Shown here piece by piece: positions 20,630-34,200 of a stretch of 64,000 bases of DNA. The stretch covers positions 48,686-112,685 of the forward strand of contig JAQNDB010000209.1 in assembly GCA_029204045.2 (NCBI GenBank). The letters run 5' to 3'. This DNA is from Tillandsia leiboldiana. Taxonomy: Eukaryota; Streptophyta; Magnoliopsida; Poales; Bromeliaceae. Each line of letters starts with the position of its first letter. Position 1 is the first letter of the stretch. The notes below the pieces were generated by a model that saw only the letters and a list, made by a program, of their open reading frames with translations, did no database searches and was not told the DNA's origin. The translations under genes were made by a program, and so were the position numbers.

Positions 20630-21083
20630 ACGGTACTCGTGAACGCTACTCGACTGCCTTCTACCAAGCTCCTTGCCCGCAACAAAGAAAAGCGAGCAGA
20701 AGGCGTTCCTACAAGCTAAGTTTACAAGTTCCGGTAAGTCCGTTCCCGGAGACTCGCTTGGAACTTCAAGCAGTCAACTACCGCTTAAAGATTGCCGCGA
20801 CTGTCGGCCCCAAGCGCTACACCGACAACCTTTAACGGAACCTCATTAGTTCTTAGAGACTAAGAACCCGCCTCACCCTCACTGGGCAGGAAGGGGTACA
20901 GCCGCCTGCCCCGAGGGGTAGCCAGAGGGTCCAACCGAACTTATTCCTACGATAGGGATTTCTTCTAATAACTAAGGTAAGGTGAAAACATGAAGTGAGG
21001 TGAAAGAGTGGGATGCTTAGGTGTTGCCACCAAAGTTCTAGCACGATGGTCTGAAACTCGAGTATTACCTGTTACATCATGCT

Positions 21084-22300
21084 CTATGGGTCCGTCCTAT
21101 GGTGGGTCATCGTATAGACTCTCCCTCCTCCTGATTGCGGAGACGAGGGTGCAGATGTTGCTACGGATGATGTCCCCGTTTTCGAGGGGCAGTTGCAACG
21201 ATAGTGCCCCGGTTTGCCACTTCGAAAACAATGGTCTTGCTTCTGGAGACATCCGGTCACTTGGTGTATTCCATCGCAAATGATGCAAGACTTGTCCACC
21301 GGCCATTGTCCTCTCGTCGGCGCATTCTTGGTTCCTTGTTGCAATCTCGAGTATTTAGGAGGCCGGCTCCTCTTGGTATGCTCTCTTCCGAAGCTTGGCC
21401 GAGTTCGTTTCTTATCCCTGTTGTGTTCTGAGCTCTCCCGTCGGGCTCGTGAAATCGTAAATCCGCGCTCCACCGCGGTGGCTCTATCGACCGCCTCCTG
21501 GAAGGCGTGCAAACCCGCCGTTTGCACCACCTTGAAGATGTCGCTCCATAAGCCATTCACAAATAGACGGGCCTTGTGAGATTCATCTCTTATAACAAGG
21601 GAACTCATTTGATCAACCTCGCAAATGCCCGTTGATATCCCATAACTGTCCGACTTCCTTGCTTGATGGGCTTCAGGTCATCTTCCATCTGCTGTTTGAT
21701 GCTGTCGGAGAGAAATGCCCCAAACAGTTTTCCTCGGAACGTGGTCCAAGATGGAAGGGCGGTGCCCTCCGAGGGGTCCGGGCGCACCGTCTTCCACCAC
21801 TTGCGGGCGTCTCCCTCAAGAAAAAGGACTGCCAAAGGGACCCATTCACCCTCCTCCATTAGCAAAGCTTCGAAGAGCCTTTCCATGGTATCTACCTATT
21901 TTCCCACGACCCAAGGGTCGGCCGTCTCTCCCTCAAGGGGTTCCCAATAACGGCTCCCAGCGTAGGTCCCAAAGTTGCTGGTGCGGCTGGTCCGGGCAGA
22001 GAAGCCTGGGCGACCCCCATTGGTGTAGTCGACCATTGCACCCACTATCGCATCTGTTCCATAAGGGTTGCTAACTGCCTGGCCATCTCTTGTAGTCGTT
22101 GTCGGAGAAGCTAATACTCCGCCGCTGTTCGCACCGTACTTTCTGCCCCTGTGTTCTCCGCTGATAGCCCATTTCGGGCCATTATTCGCTATATACAAAG
22201 AAACCAAGTCAACCCTAGACCTAACTGGTCTAGCACCACGACCTACGGACACACCGAAATTAAATACCCCTTTATCCCTCGTACACTCACGATCTACCAC
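21084..22300 (-). pseudogene. Gypsy C gag
   Basis: Three overlapping open stretches form one gag: 22300-21896 (no clear motif), 21886-21605 with capsid-like MERLFEALLMEEGEWVPLAV, GDARKWWKTV and TTFRGKLFGAF, and 21608-21084 with ESHKARLFVNGL, a basic region and a zinc-knuckle remnant CFRSGKPGHYRCNC whose second cysteine is replaced by serine. The reading frame changes at about 21605. Normal role: particle formation and RNA binding; not functional here. Confidence 0.82.
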
Positions 22301-22390
22301 ACCTACACCTTGGTTATCTCATGTTCGATTTGCTTGTGGCATCATACACTGTGGATGTGGATCACTGACTGCTGTGGTTAAATTTGTTTT

Positions 22391-22402
22391 TCTCTGATAC
22401 CA
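22391..22402 (-). other. Primer binding site of gypsy C
   Basis: Plus TCTCTGATACCA is minus TGGTATCAGAGA, complementary to the 3' end of plant tRNA-iMet except for the last base. It lies seven bases inside the LTR end, the same spacing and the same variant base as in element D. Confidence 0.85.
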
Positions 22403-24619
22403 TTTAATCTGTCACGCCCCCGAGGGTTTTTAGGTAAAGATAAGCGGAAATGTGCGTGTATAAATTTTTTCCTTAATAAATAAGCATCAGCCTCGTCCCC
22501 GGTGCGTGTCAGACCGCCACATACACAAATTCACCCTGCCCACGGACAGAGTCTCCTTTGTATATGCACGGCGTCTCATTTACAACATCAACATACAATC
22601 TTTAACCACACAGTCACAATCAACAAGTACGAGAGTGTAAAGACATTTAATCACATTAAGAGGAACCTACAAGTTTGCAAACGGTGTCCACTCGACACCC
22701 ATTCCTTTAAAAACGTCTACACATTTACAGTAAGGCGGCTACATCGTTTCGGAAAGGATAAATCCACAGGTTTTCAAAGCAGTGCCCACACGACACTTGG
22801 TTTTGGAAAACATTTTCGAAACCCCTTTTTGTTCGGTATAAAACATGCCGCTTATAAATCATTAAGGAACATTATAAAAACCACATCACAAAACCGTCTC
22901 TCAATCCAACATCCACAACATTCCACAATCAAGCAATTGAGAACTTAAACTTAGATAACAAGGGGAAGAGATAACCCAAGCAAGAATAATGGAATAAACC
23001 TCATCCAGCTAATATTCTTTAATCGCTGCCTCACCGTCGTCCCGACTACTACACCTGTCACGCCCCGGGGGTTTTATTTTAGCGGAAACGATACCTCAAA
23101 GTACGCGTAAAGTGCGTACAAATTTTTTTGTTTAAAAACCTCCTTCCCCGGCGCGTGCCCAGACCCGCCACATATACAGATTTACTCAAAAATCGGGCAG
23201 AGTCTCCTCTGTATATGCACGGCGTCGCGGCTGTTACAATAGTCGAACATAAGCAATCATTTTCCCATTTAATCACAACAGTTCGAAGTAGTACGGTGCA
23301 TGAAGGCGAAACAATACCTGTGGCCAGTCAGGTTGAACGTATAAACTCACCATTTTGGAAACAGGCTCACACGGCCTTAGGTTTTGAAAAAACTGATTGG
23401 AAAACGGCATAAATCCACAAGGTTTAGAAAACGGGCCCACCCGACCCTAGACTTTTGAAAACAGTTTTCGAAGTCCTTTTTCTTTTGTTTTCTAGTTGAT
23501 TTGTTTAGAAAACGGCCAAACGGGAATAATAAAGGAAACAGTAGTGCATAACCAGAATGAAAATACTCAACATCCACACGACCCCACAAGGGTATCGAGA
23601 ACCACACAATAACCAACAATTCCGAATGAAATGCAGAGAAAGTAAAGAAACCAGCATACTAGGGCCCCCTCAGCCCGACTGCTACCACCTCGGCCTCACC
23701 GTCGCCTACATCTACCCCCTGGAGGTACCTGTCACAGAGTGGGTAGTCAGCGACACTATCATAAAAATAGTACTAAAGCAGTAAAGTAATACCAAGCCAC
23801 AAAAGTAAGACTAGCCGGAACAACCGCTCTACTCGTAACGGTAACTCGCAACCACCTGTGCCACCTGTAACACCTGTAACCCCGGTAACACCTGTAACAC
23901 CTGACCGCGTCGGGCACCTATCCCGGTGGGTCGCACACCTGACCTCGTCGGGCACCAACCCCGACGGGTCTCACACCTGACCTCGTCGGGTACCAACCCC
24001 GACGGGTCTCACACCTGACCTCGTCGGGTACCAACCCCGACAGGTCGCACCGCTCGCACCTTGCTGCCTCAAACCCCACACCTACGGGGGCCCCCACTAC
24101 GTCACCTCGTGGGGTAACACGGGTCGAAGACCGCCTTTCCGGAAAAGAGCACCCTTTGCGGTGGCCAGACCGCGGGTGCGCGTGTCGCAACTCGAGCATA
24201 AGTAACCAAGACACGGGGTAATATAGTACATCATAGAAACCGTCAGTGTTAGTACCGATTAACAATAAAAGAAAGGTCCCTTTCGGATCACCAACACAAT
24301 ACTCAGCCTCGACCGTAAACCCACCTGTTCGTTATCGCGCTCCTGATCGACTTCGGGTTTTGTCGCGTCCCGGTGTGCCTGCCCGGACCTACACGAACCT
24401 GTCTCACCGGAGTTAGTAACTCCAACTTTCCGAAAGGTACACTAAAGTAGAAAAGACGCGGAACACCCAACCCTCCCGGTCGATCACGGGGCACGCCCCG
24501 CTGACTCGGCATGGATGGCGGCGTCCCCGGGTGAGGCCAACAACGCGGACGGCTCCGGCTCCCGTGGAACCTACCGGCCCCTCCCCTCCTTGCTACTCGC
24601 ATGACGGCCTGCCCGCAAG

Positions 24620-25075
24620 TGCGGGCGCGCGCGCCTGGCCCCGCGCGGCTGGGTGGCAGCCACCCGCCTGCAGGGTTGTCCGCATGCGGGGCTGCGCGCC
24701 CCCCAGCCCCGCGCGGCTGGGTGGCAGCCCGCCCGCATGCGGGTTTGCCCGCATGCAGGGCTGCGCGCCCCCAGCCCCGCGCGGCTGGGTGGCAGCCCAC
24801 CTGCATGCGGGTTTGCCCGCATGCGGGGCTGCGCGCCCCCAGCCCCGTGCGGCTGGGCGGCAGGCCGCCCGCATGCGGGTTTGCCCGCATGCGGGGCTGC
24901 GCGCCCCAGCCCCGCGCGGCTGGGCGGCAGCCCGCCCGCATGCGGGGCTGCGTGCCCCCAGCCCCGCGCGGCTGGGCGGCAGCCCGCCCGCATGCGGGAG
25001 GTGCCCGCATGCGGGGCTGCGTGCCCCCAGCCCCGCGCGGCTGGGCGGCAGCCCGCCCGCATGCGGGGCTCCGTG
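24620..25075. repeat. GC-rich ~69-bp tandem array with CCCGCATGCGGG palindromes (LTR X)
   Basis: Six to seven imperfect units contain CCAGCCCCGCGCGGCTGGG (itself an inverted repeat) and one or two CCCGCATGCGGG palindromes. ORFs of 160-325 codons on both strands are produced by the repeat and are not genes. Confidence 0.88.
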
Positions 25076-25380
25076 CGCGCCGGATTCCGGCGGTGCCCAC
25101 GCCCCTTCTTTTCCCCCCCTCGTCCGCTCCAATCAAGAACGAAGCAAGAAAGTAAAACCCTAGCGTGCTCACCTCGGTTGTCGGAGGGAAGGGTGATCCG
25201 ATCCTGCGAGTTCGGCTACAAGGAATGCGAGGACGTCTCCCTCTCCTTCCTTGGTCTCGCCGCTTGGATCCTCCGCGCAATCGGTGAGGAAACAGAAAGG
25301 TTCAGTTGGGAAACTGAAGGGTTGGGGAAGTGGGTTCTCGTTGCCCTTGGGGTTTCGTACGCAGGGGAATTGTGGGAAGT

Positions 25381-25500
25381 TGCGGGTGGTAGTGGGGAGT
25401 TGCGGGTAGTTATGGGGAGTTGCGGGTAGTTATGGGGAGTTGCACGTAGTTATGGGGAGTTGCGGGTAGTTATGGGGAGTTGCGGGTAGTTATGGGGAGT
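25381..25500. repeat. 20-bp G-rich tandem array, six units (LTR X)
   Basis: Six contiguous 20-bp units of the type TGCGGGTAGTTATGGGGAGT, one with CACG in place of CGGG. The plus strand has regularly spaced GGG/GGGG runs. Confidence 0.88.
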
Positions 25501-27998
25501 TGCACGACGGGGAAAAGGCGGGAGCGGTTAAGTTGGCGGGAGCGGTTAAGTTGGGGAATGGGACTGAACCCGAATCAAGTCAAATGCGGGTAACTAGTCG
25601 GGTGCGAACCAGGGTCCGGTCTGCCTGAAAAACCGCGTTGACCACCTGAACCGCTAGCCACCTTCCGGAATTTATTTCGGGAGATTCCGGCGTCAGAATT
25701 TAAAACCGATTTCGCCGTCGTACTCCGTTTCGCGAGCCCTATTAACTAAAAATACCCGCGGGACCCGACGGTCTGTCCGGAAACAAGGAATTATTCGATC
25801 ACCCTCCAGCCCCCGAAACGAAATGCAGAGTTAACGAAACCAAAAGTAGACCCTTAAAATATTTTAAACCAACGGCTACTACAACACCTAGTCAAACCTG
25901 TCACGGAGTGGGTAAAGTCAGTGACAAACAAAGTAGATGTCTTAACGATTAACATAGATTCAAGAACAAACCGAAATACACCGGAACCTTTCGCTAAAAC
26001 CCTGTCACCAAATAAGCTGGGCACCAACCCCAGAGTACCTGTCGGAGAGACGGAAGTCCCTCCTCGTGCACAACCCCATTGATGCTTTTAACCCCTTCAC
26101 GGAGCTAGTGCGGCCACCTTAGCTGTCGTGAAGAGGTCCTCACGGCTTCCACCCCTTTGTGAGGCACACGGGTCAAAAGAGACCACTTCTCCGGAAAAGT
26201 ACACCCATGCGGAGGCCAATCCGCCTGTGTACGTGCAGCATCCCACCCCAATATTTGCCGGTGTCGGCGTGTATTGAGCACCGCGACCGCAGTCGCTACA
26301 ATTATCATGTTAGAATGAAAGGAAACATTTAAGCGAAAGATTTAACATTCCATCTACTTTGTTAGACAATTTAACGAGCCTTTTTATGATGATAGATGCA
26401 CTTACTGCACTTGTTGCACTTATAGCAAGGGTACCCACCTGGAATGAAGACAACCGACCGCGCCCGCGACCCTCCTAAGCAAAACAGAGCTCCTCGCGGC
26501 CTACTAAAATATCCAAGAGCACCATTTAGCACCTTACCCTAATCAGGAAAAATCAGTGGTCCCCACCCACTGTAACAATAAACCCACAAAACCGAAACCA
26601 CTGCACCTAGAGGACCGGGACGTAAATCAAAAACCCAACAAATCAAAACTGTCGAGTAAAAGCGAAAACTTAGATCAAACCGGGTCCCCGACGATAAAAC
26701 TGATGGTTAACAGCAACCGGACCGCGACTATATCATCGCGGACTCCGTCGGAACCCAAAGATCGCTAACGGAAAACCAACAAAACCCAATCCCCAACCCG
26801 TAGCCCACTCGGGACGTCAATGGTTAAATCAAAAAGGCCCCGACGGCAAAAACGATGAGAAAAGGGACCCGACGGCGCGCCCCCGACAATTTCGTCGAGG
26901 CGCGGAGCGTCGGCGAAATCGGCACCCAAGAAAATAAAATAGTGACCAAGAAGATCCCAAGTGGCCATGCCAAGAAAACCGCGGAGATTGTGATCCCAAC
27001 GGCGAAAACGGCGCTCAAAACGGTGGAAAAACGGACCCAAACGGAGCTATCGAACTTTGGGCTGTCGGGTGGTGCACAGGAGCATCCGTGGACCAGGTTC
27101 ACGGCGTCAGGCGGCGGCGGCATGCGCCGGGTGCACGCAGGAAGCGTGCACCGCGCATCTCGGGCCGGGCCGGTGCACGACCCGAGCGTGCACCGGGTCC
27201 TTGCTCTTCGGCCGCAAGCGCGCGCGCCGGGTGCACGCCTAGGGCGTGCACCGCGCACACTGTGCAGCCCGGTGCACGGTTTCGTGCGCCGGGTCTGCGC
27301 TTTTGGGACAGCGGGGCGTGCACCGGGTGCACGCCCGGGGTCCGTGGACCGCCGCCGTACGGACAGCACAGTAAACCCTAACTTTTCGCGTTTTCTCTCC
27401 GTTTTCGCTCCCGTTTCGCGATTTCTTCTCCGTTTTCGCTCCCGTGCGACTCCGGCGAAGATCCCGCGGACATGGTAACGGCGGCGGCGGCCTCCCATTT
27501 AAAAACGATGGCGGCGGCCTCCCGTTAACCCACTATGTTCCGACGAAACATCCCCAAAAATTCTCGAATAAATGCACGATAATTCTAATGACTAAACCAA
27601 CGATCGACGGACAACCAAAACGTCGATCGGAAGCCCGATAAAAAGAAACCGATTAAAAAATCATCGATTAAACTCGATAAAAACCATCGATCACCCTCGA
27701 TCAAGAACGAGAATAAAACATGGATCAAAACCTGACGAAAATCCGCGATCGATGTACCAATTAAAACGACCTTACAAGAACACGGAAAACCCCCGATTAA
27801 TTTGACAAACGTAACGATGATCACTAACCTTAATTTATCGGAACTAAAGAACCGATCTTGGTTCTCGCGGCGTTGGAGATCCGGATCCGCTCCCCGTAGA
27901 TGATCTCGTTCTCCGGTCTCCGGACGTCAATTGGGGCGATCGGGTTCCTCCGCTTTCTCCTTCTTTCCTTCTTTTCTCCTCCGGTTAGGGTTTCCTTT

Positions 27999-30900
27999 TG
28001 TAGAGTCCTGGCGTTCCCTTACCCTGTATACCCCCTTTTTATTTTGACAGGACTGGTAGGAAAACTTTTCACCGCTTTCGGCAATGGACTGACCGGGGCC
28101 GCTAGTATTTTTCTGCGTTTGAGCTCGAAGAACGGAGGGCGGCAAAGCGAACGGATTCGGATTCCGACTTACGGATCTCCCGGAATGGGGGTCAAAGCGT
28201 TTGCTTTGAGTGGTGCATCGGAATCCGTGCTAGGTGGCTGGTACACATTTCGAGGCGATCGGACTTTTCATTTTTTTATGTCAGTGGGTTATTTTATCTT
28301 TTGGGTGGTACCTCGACCTTTCGGTTTTTCGTTTAGGGTCCTAATTTAATATTTTTTTTAGTTGACTAAGGTGGGGCAGAAATTCGAGAATTTTTGGGCT
28401 GATCATCGGGACTTGCGGATAATTTTTGGTGCTAGAGCTCGCAAAACGGTGAACGAAGACGCGATCGGATTCGAATTCCGACTCCCGGATCTCCCAGAAT
28501 AAATTTTTGAAGTTTGGGCCCCTTTCTGTGTGCTCCGGGATCCGTGCGAGCGTTTGACACGCTTTTCGAGACAATCTTAGCCGTCGGTTTTTATTTTGGC
28601 AATTTTAGGGTTTCTTTACAATCGGGGGGTCGTAGGGTTTTTCCCTCCTTGGTTTCTCTCTTGACGGCTAGGGTTTAAGGCGGCCCCCTTAAGAAAGGGA
28701 AGGGGAAAAACCCCGATTCATATTTCCTCTCTTTTCAACCGAGGGCGTAAGGAACCGAGACGGAGACGAGGAGAAGGAAGGACGATCGCACGCCCTGCGG
28801 AACCCGACGAAAGAGAGCGGGACGATCCTCTTCCTCTCTCCCTCACCGGCGAAAACAAGGTAAACGGTTCGGGCCTTCCCGGTTATCTTTTTCGATTTAG
28901 GGTTTTCCTTCTTGTTGTGTTGCGTGCGAGGCGTGGTGTCGAACGGGAGGCCGCCGCCGCCGTTGTTAGACGGGAGGCCGCCGCCGCCGTTACAATGTCC
29001 GCGGGGTCGTCGCCGGTATCGCACGGGAGCGAAAACGGAGAGAAAACGCGAAAACGGGAAACTTACTGTTCATCCCGTACGGCTCCCTCAGCCGCGGTCC
29101 ACCGGCCGATCGTGCACCCGGCGCACGGATCGGCCACCTGCGGGCGTGAACCCGGCGCACAGCTGCGTGCGCCAGACCGGGCCGCAAGTGCGCAGTCCAC
29201 ACGCTGGGCGTGCACCCGGCGCACGCCCCGCGGCCTGGGGGCGCAGACCCGGTGCACGGTTGCGTGCGCCGGCCCAGCCCGCAAGCGCGGTTCACCGCAC
29301 AGTGTGCGCCCGGTGCTGCGCCGCGACCGGGAAGTGATGAACCCGGCGCGCGCCTTTTTGCCCGTGCGCGGCCCGGCCCAGGATGGGGCGGTTCACCGCA
29401 CAGTGTGCGCCCGGTCTGTGAGGGCCGCCACCCTTGGCCGCAGACCCGGTCCACGCCTGGACCGTGCACCAGCCTTCTGCCAAAGAGCCCAGAAGCTCCG
29501 TTTTTGGCCCGTTCCGCCCCGTTTTTGAGTGTTTTGACCCCGACGATGTTATTAACGATACTTCTTACTGTAGTTCTTTTCGGGCTCAAGGTGGGAGCAT
29601 CTTAACTGAAGTTCCCACACACTTTCTTCACGTTTCAGGTGGGTTGTTTTTACTTTATTCCTAGCCTCTAAATTCTATCTTATTGGACGGGGTCTATTCT
29701 AAGTGTACTGGGGTTACGTAATGACGGGTGAAAGCTTATGCATGTTAGTGGGTTCGCTATAATGACTAGCGTCGATCGCCGACGGTGTTCTTCTTTTTCA
29801 ACCCTTATATGTCAGCGGGCCACCTTCGAGTGCGCGCAGTATTACCTTGTTTTCGATTATGCACTTTACCTCATTTACCTCATTTACCTCATTACTCTTA
29901 TTATTCTTATTGTGATACTGACATGATGGTGGTTACGGTTACTGGGCTCGAGGTTGCCACACGCGCACCCGCGGTTTGGCCACCGCAGAGGGTGCGCTTT
30001 TCCGGAAAAGAGGTCGTAGAACCCGTGTTTACCCACGAGGTGACGTAGTGGGGGCCCCTTATTAGTTGTGGGGTTGAGGCGCCTAGGTGCGAGCGGAGCG
30101 ACCCGCCGGTTTAGTTGTCCGGCGCGGTCGCGGTGTTGCAGGTACGGTATGGGGCCGTCGGTAGTGGACCGACGCGGCCGGGTATTACAGGATGCAGATA
30201 TACAGGTTACCTTTTTCCCCCCTTCCCAAAAGGGTGGTTGCTCCGGTTGTCGCCACGGTTTGTTTTTATTATTTTCCCTTGCACGGCGTTTATTAGTCAC
30301 TGACTTCCCACTTCGTGACAGGGCCCAGGCGAGGGGAGAGGTAGGTGGCGGTGAGGACGGGGCGGACACAGCGGGACCGTTGGAGACCCTGAACTTTATA
30401 CTTTCCTTTTCTTTTCGGTTTTTCATTTATATTGTGGGCATGTGTGAGGTTCCCGATACCCTTGTGGGGTCGACGTAGATGTCGGTATTTGATTTTCTGT
30501 TTATGCACTACCTTCTCCTTTATTTCCTACTGGCCATTTGAAAAGCGAAACAAAAACAAAGAAAAGATTGCGAAAACCGTTTTTAAAATCTAAGTGTCGT
30601 GTGGGCACTGGTTTCAAAACCCTGTGGATTTATGGATTGCGAAAGGGATTTCAAAACTTGGTGTCGGGTGGGCACCGCTTTCGAACCTTGTGGATTTATG
30701 CTAATTTCGAAACTAGCTTTCAAAACGTAAGCGCCGGGTAGGCGCTCTTTCAAAACTGTGGATTTATCCTTCCCAAATTGACCGGCCATAGGTTCCTCTG
30801 TTATTAGTTTAGAATGCTGGTTAATTGTTGTGATTGATTGGCTGTGTATGTTGGAACATGTACTGAACGCTACGCCGTGCACATACAGGGGAGACTCCGT

Positions 30901-31045
30901 CCGTTTGCAGAGTGATCCTGCATGTGTGGCGGGTCTGGGCACGTGCCGGGGAAGAGAGGTTCTCTTTTAAACAAAAAAAAATTACACATCAAATATTCGA
31001 CTTTTATGAATCGTTTCCGCTAAAACAAACCCCCGGGGCGTGACA
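27999..31045 (+). repeat. 5' LTR of gypsy D (3047 bp)
   Basis: Starts TGTAGAGTCCTGGCG, ends CCCCCGGGGCGTGACA. It contains two copies of a GGAGGCCGCCGCC motif (28948-29000), a GC-rich block rich in GTGCACCCGGCGCAC-like dyads (29090-29480), a conserved TTTGGCCACCGCAGAGGGTG/CTTTTCCGGAAAAG block (29971-30010) and GTGACAGGG near 30316. ORFs across it have no recognisable domain and reappear in the other LTR. Confidence 0.92.
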
Positions 31046-31052
31046 GATTAAA

Positions 31053-31064
31053 TGGTATCAGAGA
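31053..31064 (+). other. Primer binding site of gypsy D
   Basis: TGGTATCAGAGA, complementary to tRNA-iMet except for its last base, seven bases after the LTR end. Confidence 0.85.
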
Positions 31065-31265
31065 CGTTCTTTCAATCACAATAGTTTGTGCCGACATCCG
31101 TGGGGATACCTCACTTGCCTACAGGTGAATGAAATGGGTAGGGCATAGGAAGGTAGAACGCGAGTGATCGAGGGGGGGGAAGAGTCCGAGTCCTTTTCTC
31201 TCGCTAGGTGGTTCGTTGTTTTGTAAGTGAAGTCTAGAGCTAACTCTTGTTGTGTGTGTACAGAT

Positions 31266-34200
31266 ATGGCCCGTACCAGATCATCGGCCGGGGACGCGGA
31301 GGCAGATACGACGACGTCGACGACCGCGGAAAACTAGCTCCTGCGGCAACAGATGCGAGAGTGCGGGGACTATTGGGTTTCTTTTCCCGATATCGCTCGG
31401 GTGGTAGCACAACCCACCGGGGGTTGTTGGTTTGTCAGCCGTCTGTCGGTCATGAGTAACTGGATAGCCGTTTGTCCAAACATGTACCTTCTGGGTTTTC
31501 TGGTGTTAAGTTACAGCGGGTAGTCGGTCGATCCCTTTTGCACCATGGGCAAGGTACGGGAGGGAGTGAGGATTCTTCCCCTATAATTATTACCCATGGT
31601 TCGGCCTTTCACCGTAGACACTGCGACGATTGTAGAGATCGTCGTGATGGGTTCACGGGTGGCTCCTTTTGGTGGGGTTGTGGTGGTAAAGCTTTGGGTT
31701 GGGTTCCCGTTTTTTTTGCACAAGTGCGTCGGTTCGGTTGTCCTGCTGGTGGGTTGGCGTGTGATCCCTCGAGTGTGTTTAGTGAACCTAGGCAACTTTT
31801 GACACGGTTCTTCTCGCTGTTTTCGTTGCTTGTCTTCTTCCGACCCTTAGATTTCAGATGGATAGTCTTCAGTACCTGGAGGTCTTTGCTGAACGGACCT
31901 AGAGCTTAGATTTTCTTCTAGTTGGGAGTGTCGCTGTTGGTCTAGAAGTTTACCGCTCGATTAGATGCCCGGTGCTGGGTGGGGCAACGGTTTGGGACCG
32001 AGAGCTAGTGGCAGGTTGGAGCGTCGCACCCCGTCGGCGCCGGGACGGAAGTAGGACCCTACCTTGTGGGTTTTGTCGCCAGCTTCCCATGACTAACGCA
32101 TAGCCTTGAGGCTTGGTTGGGAGCGTTGTGGATTGTGATCTTTTGGGGCTGGTGTGAGTCAAGGGGGGGATCTGGCGACTACTCGGAGTTTTGGTACTGG
32201 TCACCTTCGGCTAGGAGGCCCTGTACGCAGCCCTTTCTGTGGGGTAGACCTTGTGGTAGGTCTTAGAGCTGAAACCTAACGTTAGTCTTGACCGTCGCCT
32301 CGGTAGGATGGATAGTCGGAGCGGGTGGTCCGGGTTGGTGGATATGCTCCGAGCTTGTGGCCCGTGTTGGTGACGGGTGGAAGTGTCCCGTGTTGGGGAC
32401 GGAAGGGAGCGGTCTGTGTCGGTGACAGGTGAGTTCATTATTTTTTTTTTTTTTGGAGGGGAAGTTATGGTAGTTAGTAACCCAGCCTGTTTGGTTGGCA
32501 CCCCTCGGAGCCTTGTGAGGGCGTTGTGTGGCTTGTTTTCCTCATCGTCGGGTTGGATGTTTTGGACTTTTAAGGGACCATTGGTATAGGTTGGGCGGTA
32601 TGACTGGGGCACCCCGACGCATCGCGAGACTTTGTTGCGGACTGCTCAGCGCCGGCTGGGGTGGCGTGCGGACCAGTGTCGTCGTGACTGGGAATTTCGA
32701 GTCGGGAGGCAGGAATACGACGAGGTGCTGGGCAGGGACTGGTTGACGAGGTATCCGGCGGTTGTATAGCTACTTGGTTTCAGCGAGCCTAGCGACTCGA
32801 CCCTTTACGTCGTTCACTGACACCCCCGTGGTAGGGGTTTCTTCTGCCATCCTCCTGACTGAATTGTCGGGAATACCCCCGGGCGAGAGGTCATCCTATC
32901 TTTCGAGCTCCTACCAGACACGCAACCTATCATTTAGGCGCCTTGCGGAATGGCTTTCGCGGAACTGAGGGAATCTAAGGCACAACAAGGAGTTTTTCTG
33001 AATAAAGGGTTCATCAGGCCGAGTGTGTCACCTTGGGGCGCACCCGTGCGTTTCGTGCAAAAGAAGAACGGAAGTCTACGCCTACGCATCGACTATAGGG
33101 AGATAAACAATGTTACAGTGAAGAACAAGTCCGGGATTGATGACCTCTCCAATCAACTGCGAGGAGCACTTACGAACTTTTCTCCGGAATCTCAGGGACC
33201 AGAAGCTGTTTGCTAAATCTAAGAATGTGAGTTCTGACTTCGCGAAGTGGACTTTTTGGGGCACATTGTGCCAGCAACGGGAATCACAGAGAAGGTGAGC
33301 GGAACTGCTCGACATACGATCCGGAACTGGCAACAGTCGCTTTCGTTTTAAAGCTTTGGAGACACCACCTTTTGGAGTTCATCGTGATGTGTTTTCGGAC
33401 CGCCAGAGTCTTAAGTTTTGTTCACATAGAAGGATTTGAATTTTGCGGCAGAAACATTGGTTGGAGTTACTGAAGGACTCGGCTTGTCCATTCAGTACCA
33501 CCCCGGGAAAAGCAAGTGTAGTAGCGGATGTTTTAAGCAGGAAGGGTCAAATCGGGCGGGGGGGGGAACCGATGAGCGCGAGTACTCAGCAGGACCGGTG
33601 CTGTCGCGCGACTTTTGTCCTTGAGGGTCAAGCCAACCCTTTTAGAGAAACCCTAGAAGGTCAGAAGATGGGCGCACGGATACAGTTTTTTCGAGACAAG
33701 GCCCCCCCGGACCACGCAAGCGACTTTTCGGCGAGTGCGAACAACGCAATACGTTTTCGAGGGTGGACTTGCGTGCCCGAACTGCTAGTATTGAAGAAGG
33801 AATTACCGTCAGAGGCGCACGGCGCTTCCTCTGCGGCGCATCCAGGTGATACGAAGATGTACGAGGACCTCAAGCAGAAATTTTGGTGGACTAGAGACAC
33901 TCGGCTGGTGTCGAACCTTTGGCAAGTCTGCAACGAGCTCTAGAGACTAAATCACACTTCAGCACGGCGTTTCACCCCCAGACCGGCGGACAGCCGGAGC
34001 GAATGAGCCGGACTCTCGAAGATGTGCTCTGAACCTGCTTACTTGATTTTTGGGTGACGGATGGTCACTGCCTTTAAGCTTAGAGAGGACCTGAGCTTCG
34101 ACGGAACACCGGTGCGGACCTTAGCACGAGAGGACAAAAAGGATTGTGCAACCGGGCGACCCCCTATGGGAAGGTGCTGTGGAGCAACCAAGAAGAACGT

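Larger units (their letters stand above)
23056..25883 (-). mobile_element. Gypsy solo LTR X (2828 bp) inside the gypsy C LTR
   Basis: In plus orientation it starts TGTCACGCCCCGGGG and ends GGCTACTACA, flanked by ACACC at 23051-23055 and 25884-25888. Removing it restores LTR C colinear with G1. No interior. It carries a 69-bp palindrome-rich tandem array (24620-25075) and a 20-bp array (25381-25500). Confidence 0.88.

Noticed and set aside
24303..25429. Large GC-rich ORFs up to 325 codons on both strands
   Set aside because: Shadow of the ~69-bp tandem array in LTR X. No start context, domain or conservation in related LTRs.
28912..29589. ORFs of up to 203 codons repeated at 35222-35899, apparently a duplicated gene
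   Set aside because: The duplication is simply the two LTRs of element D. The ORFs overlap on both strands in GC-rich LTR sequence.
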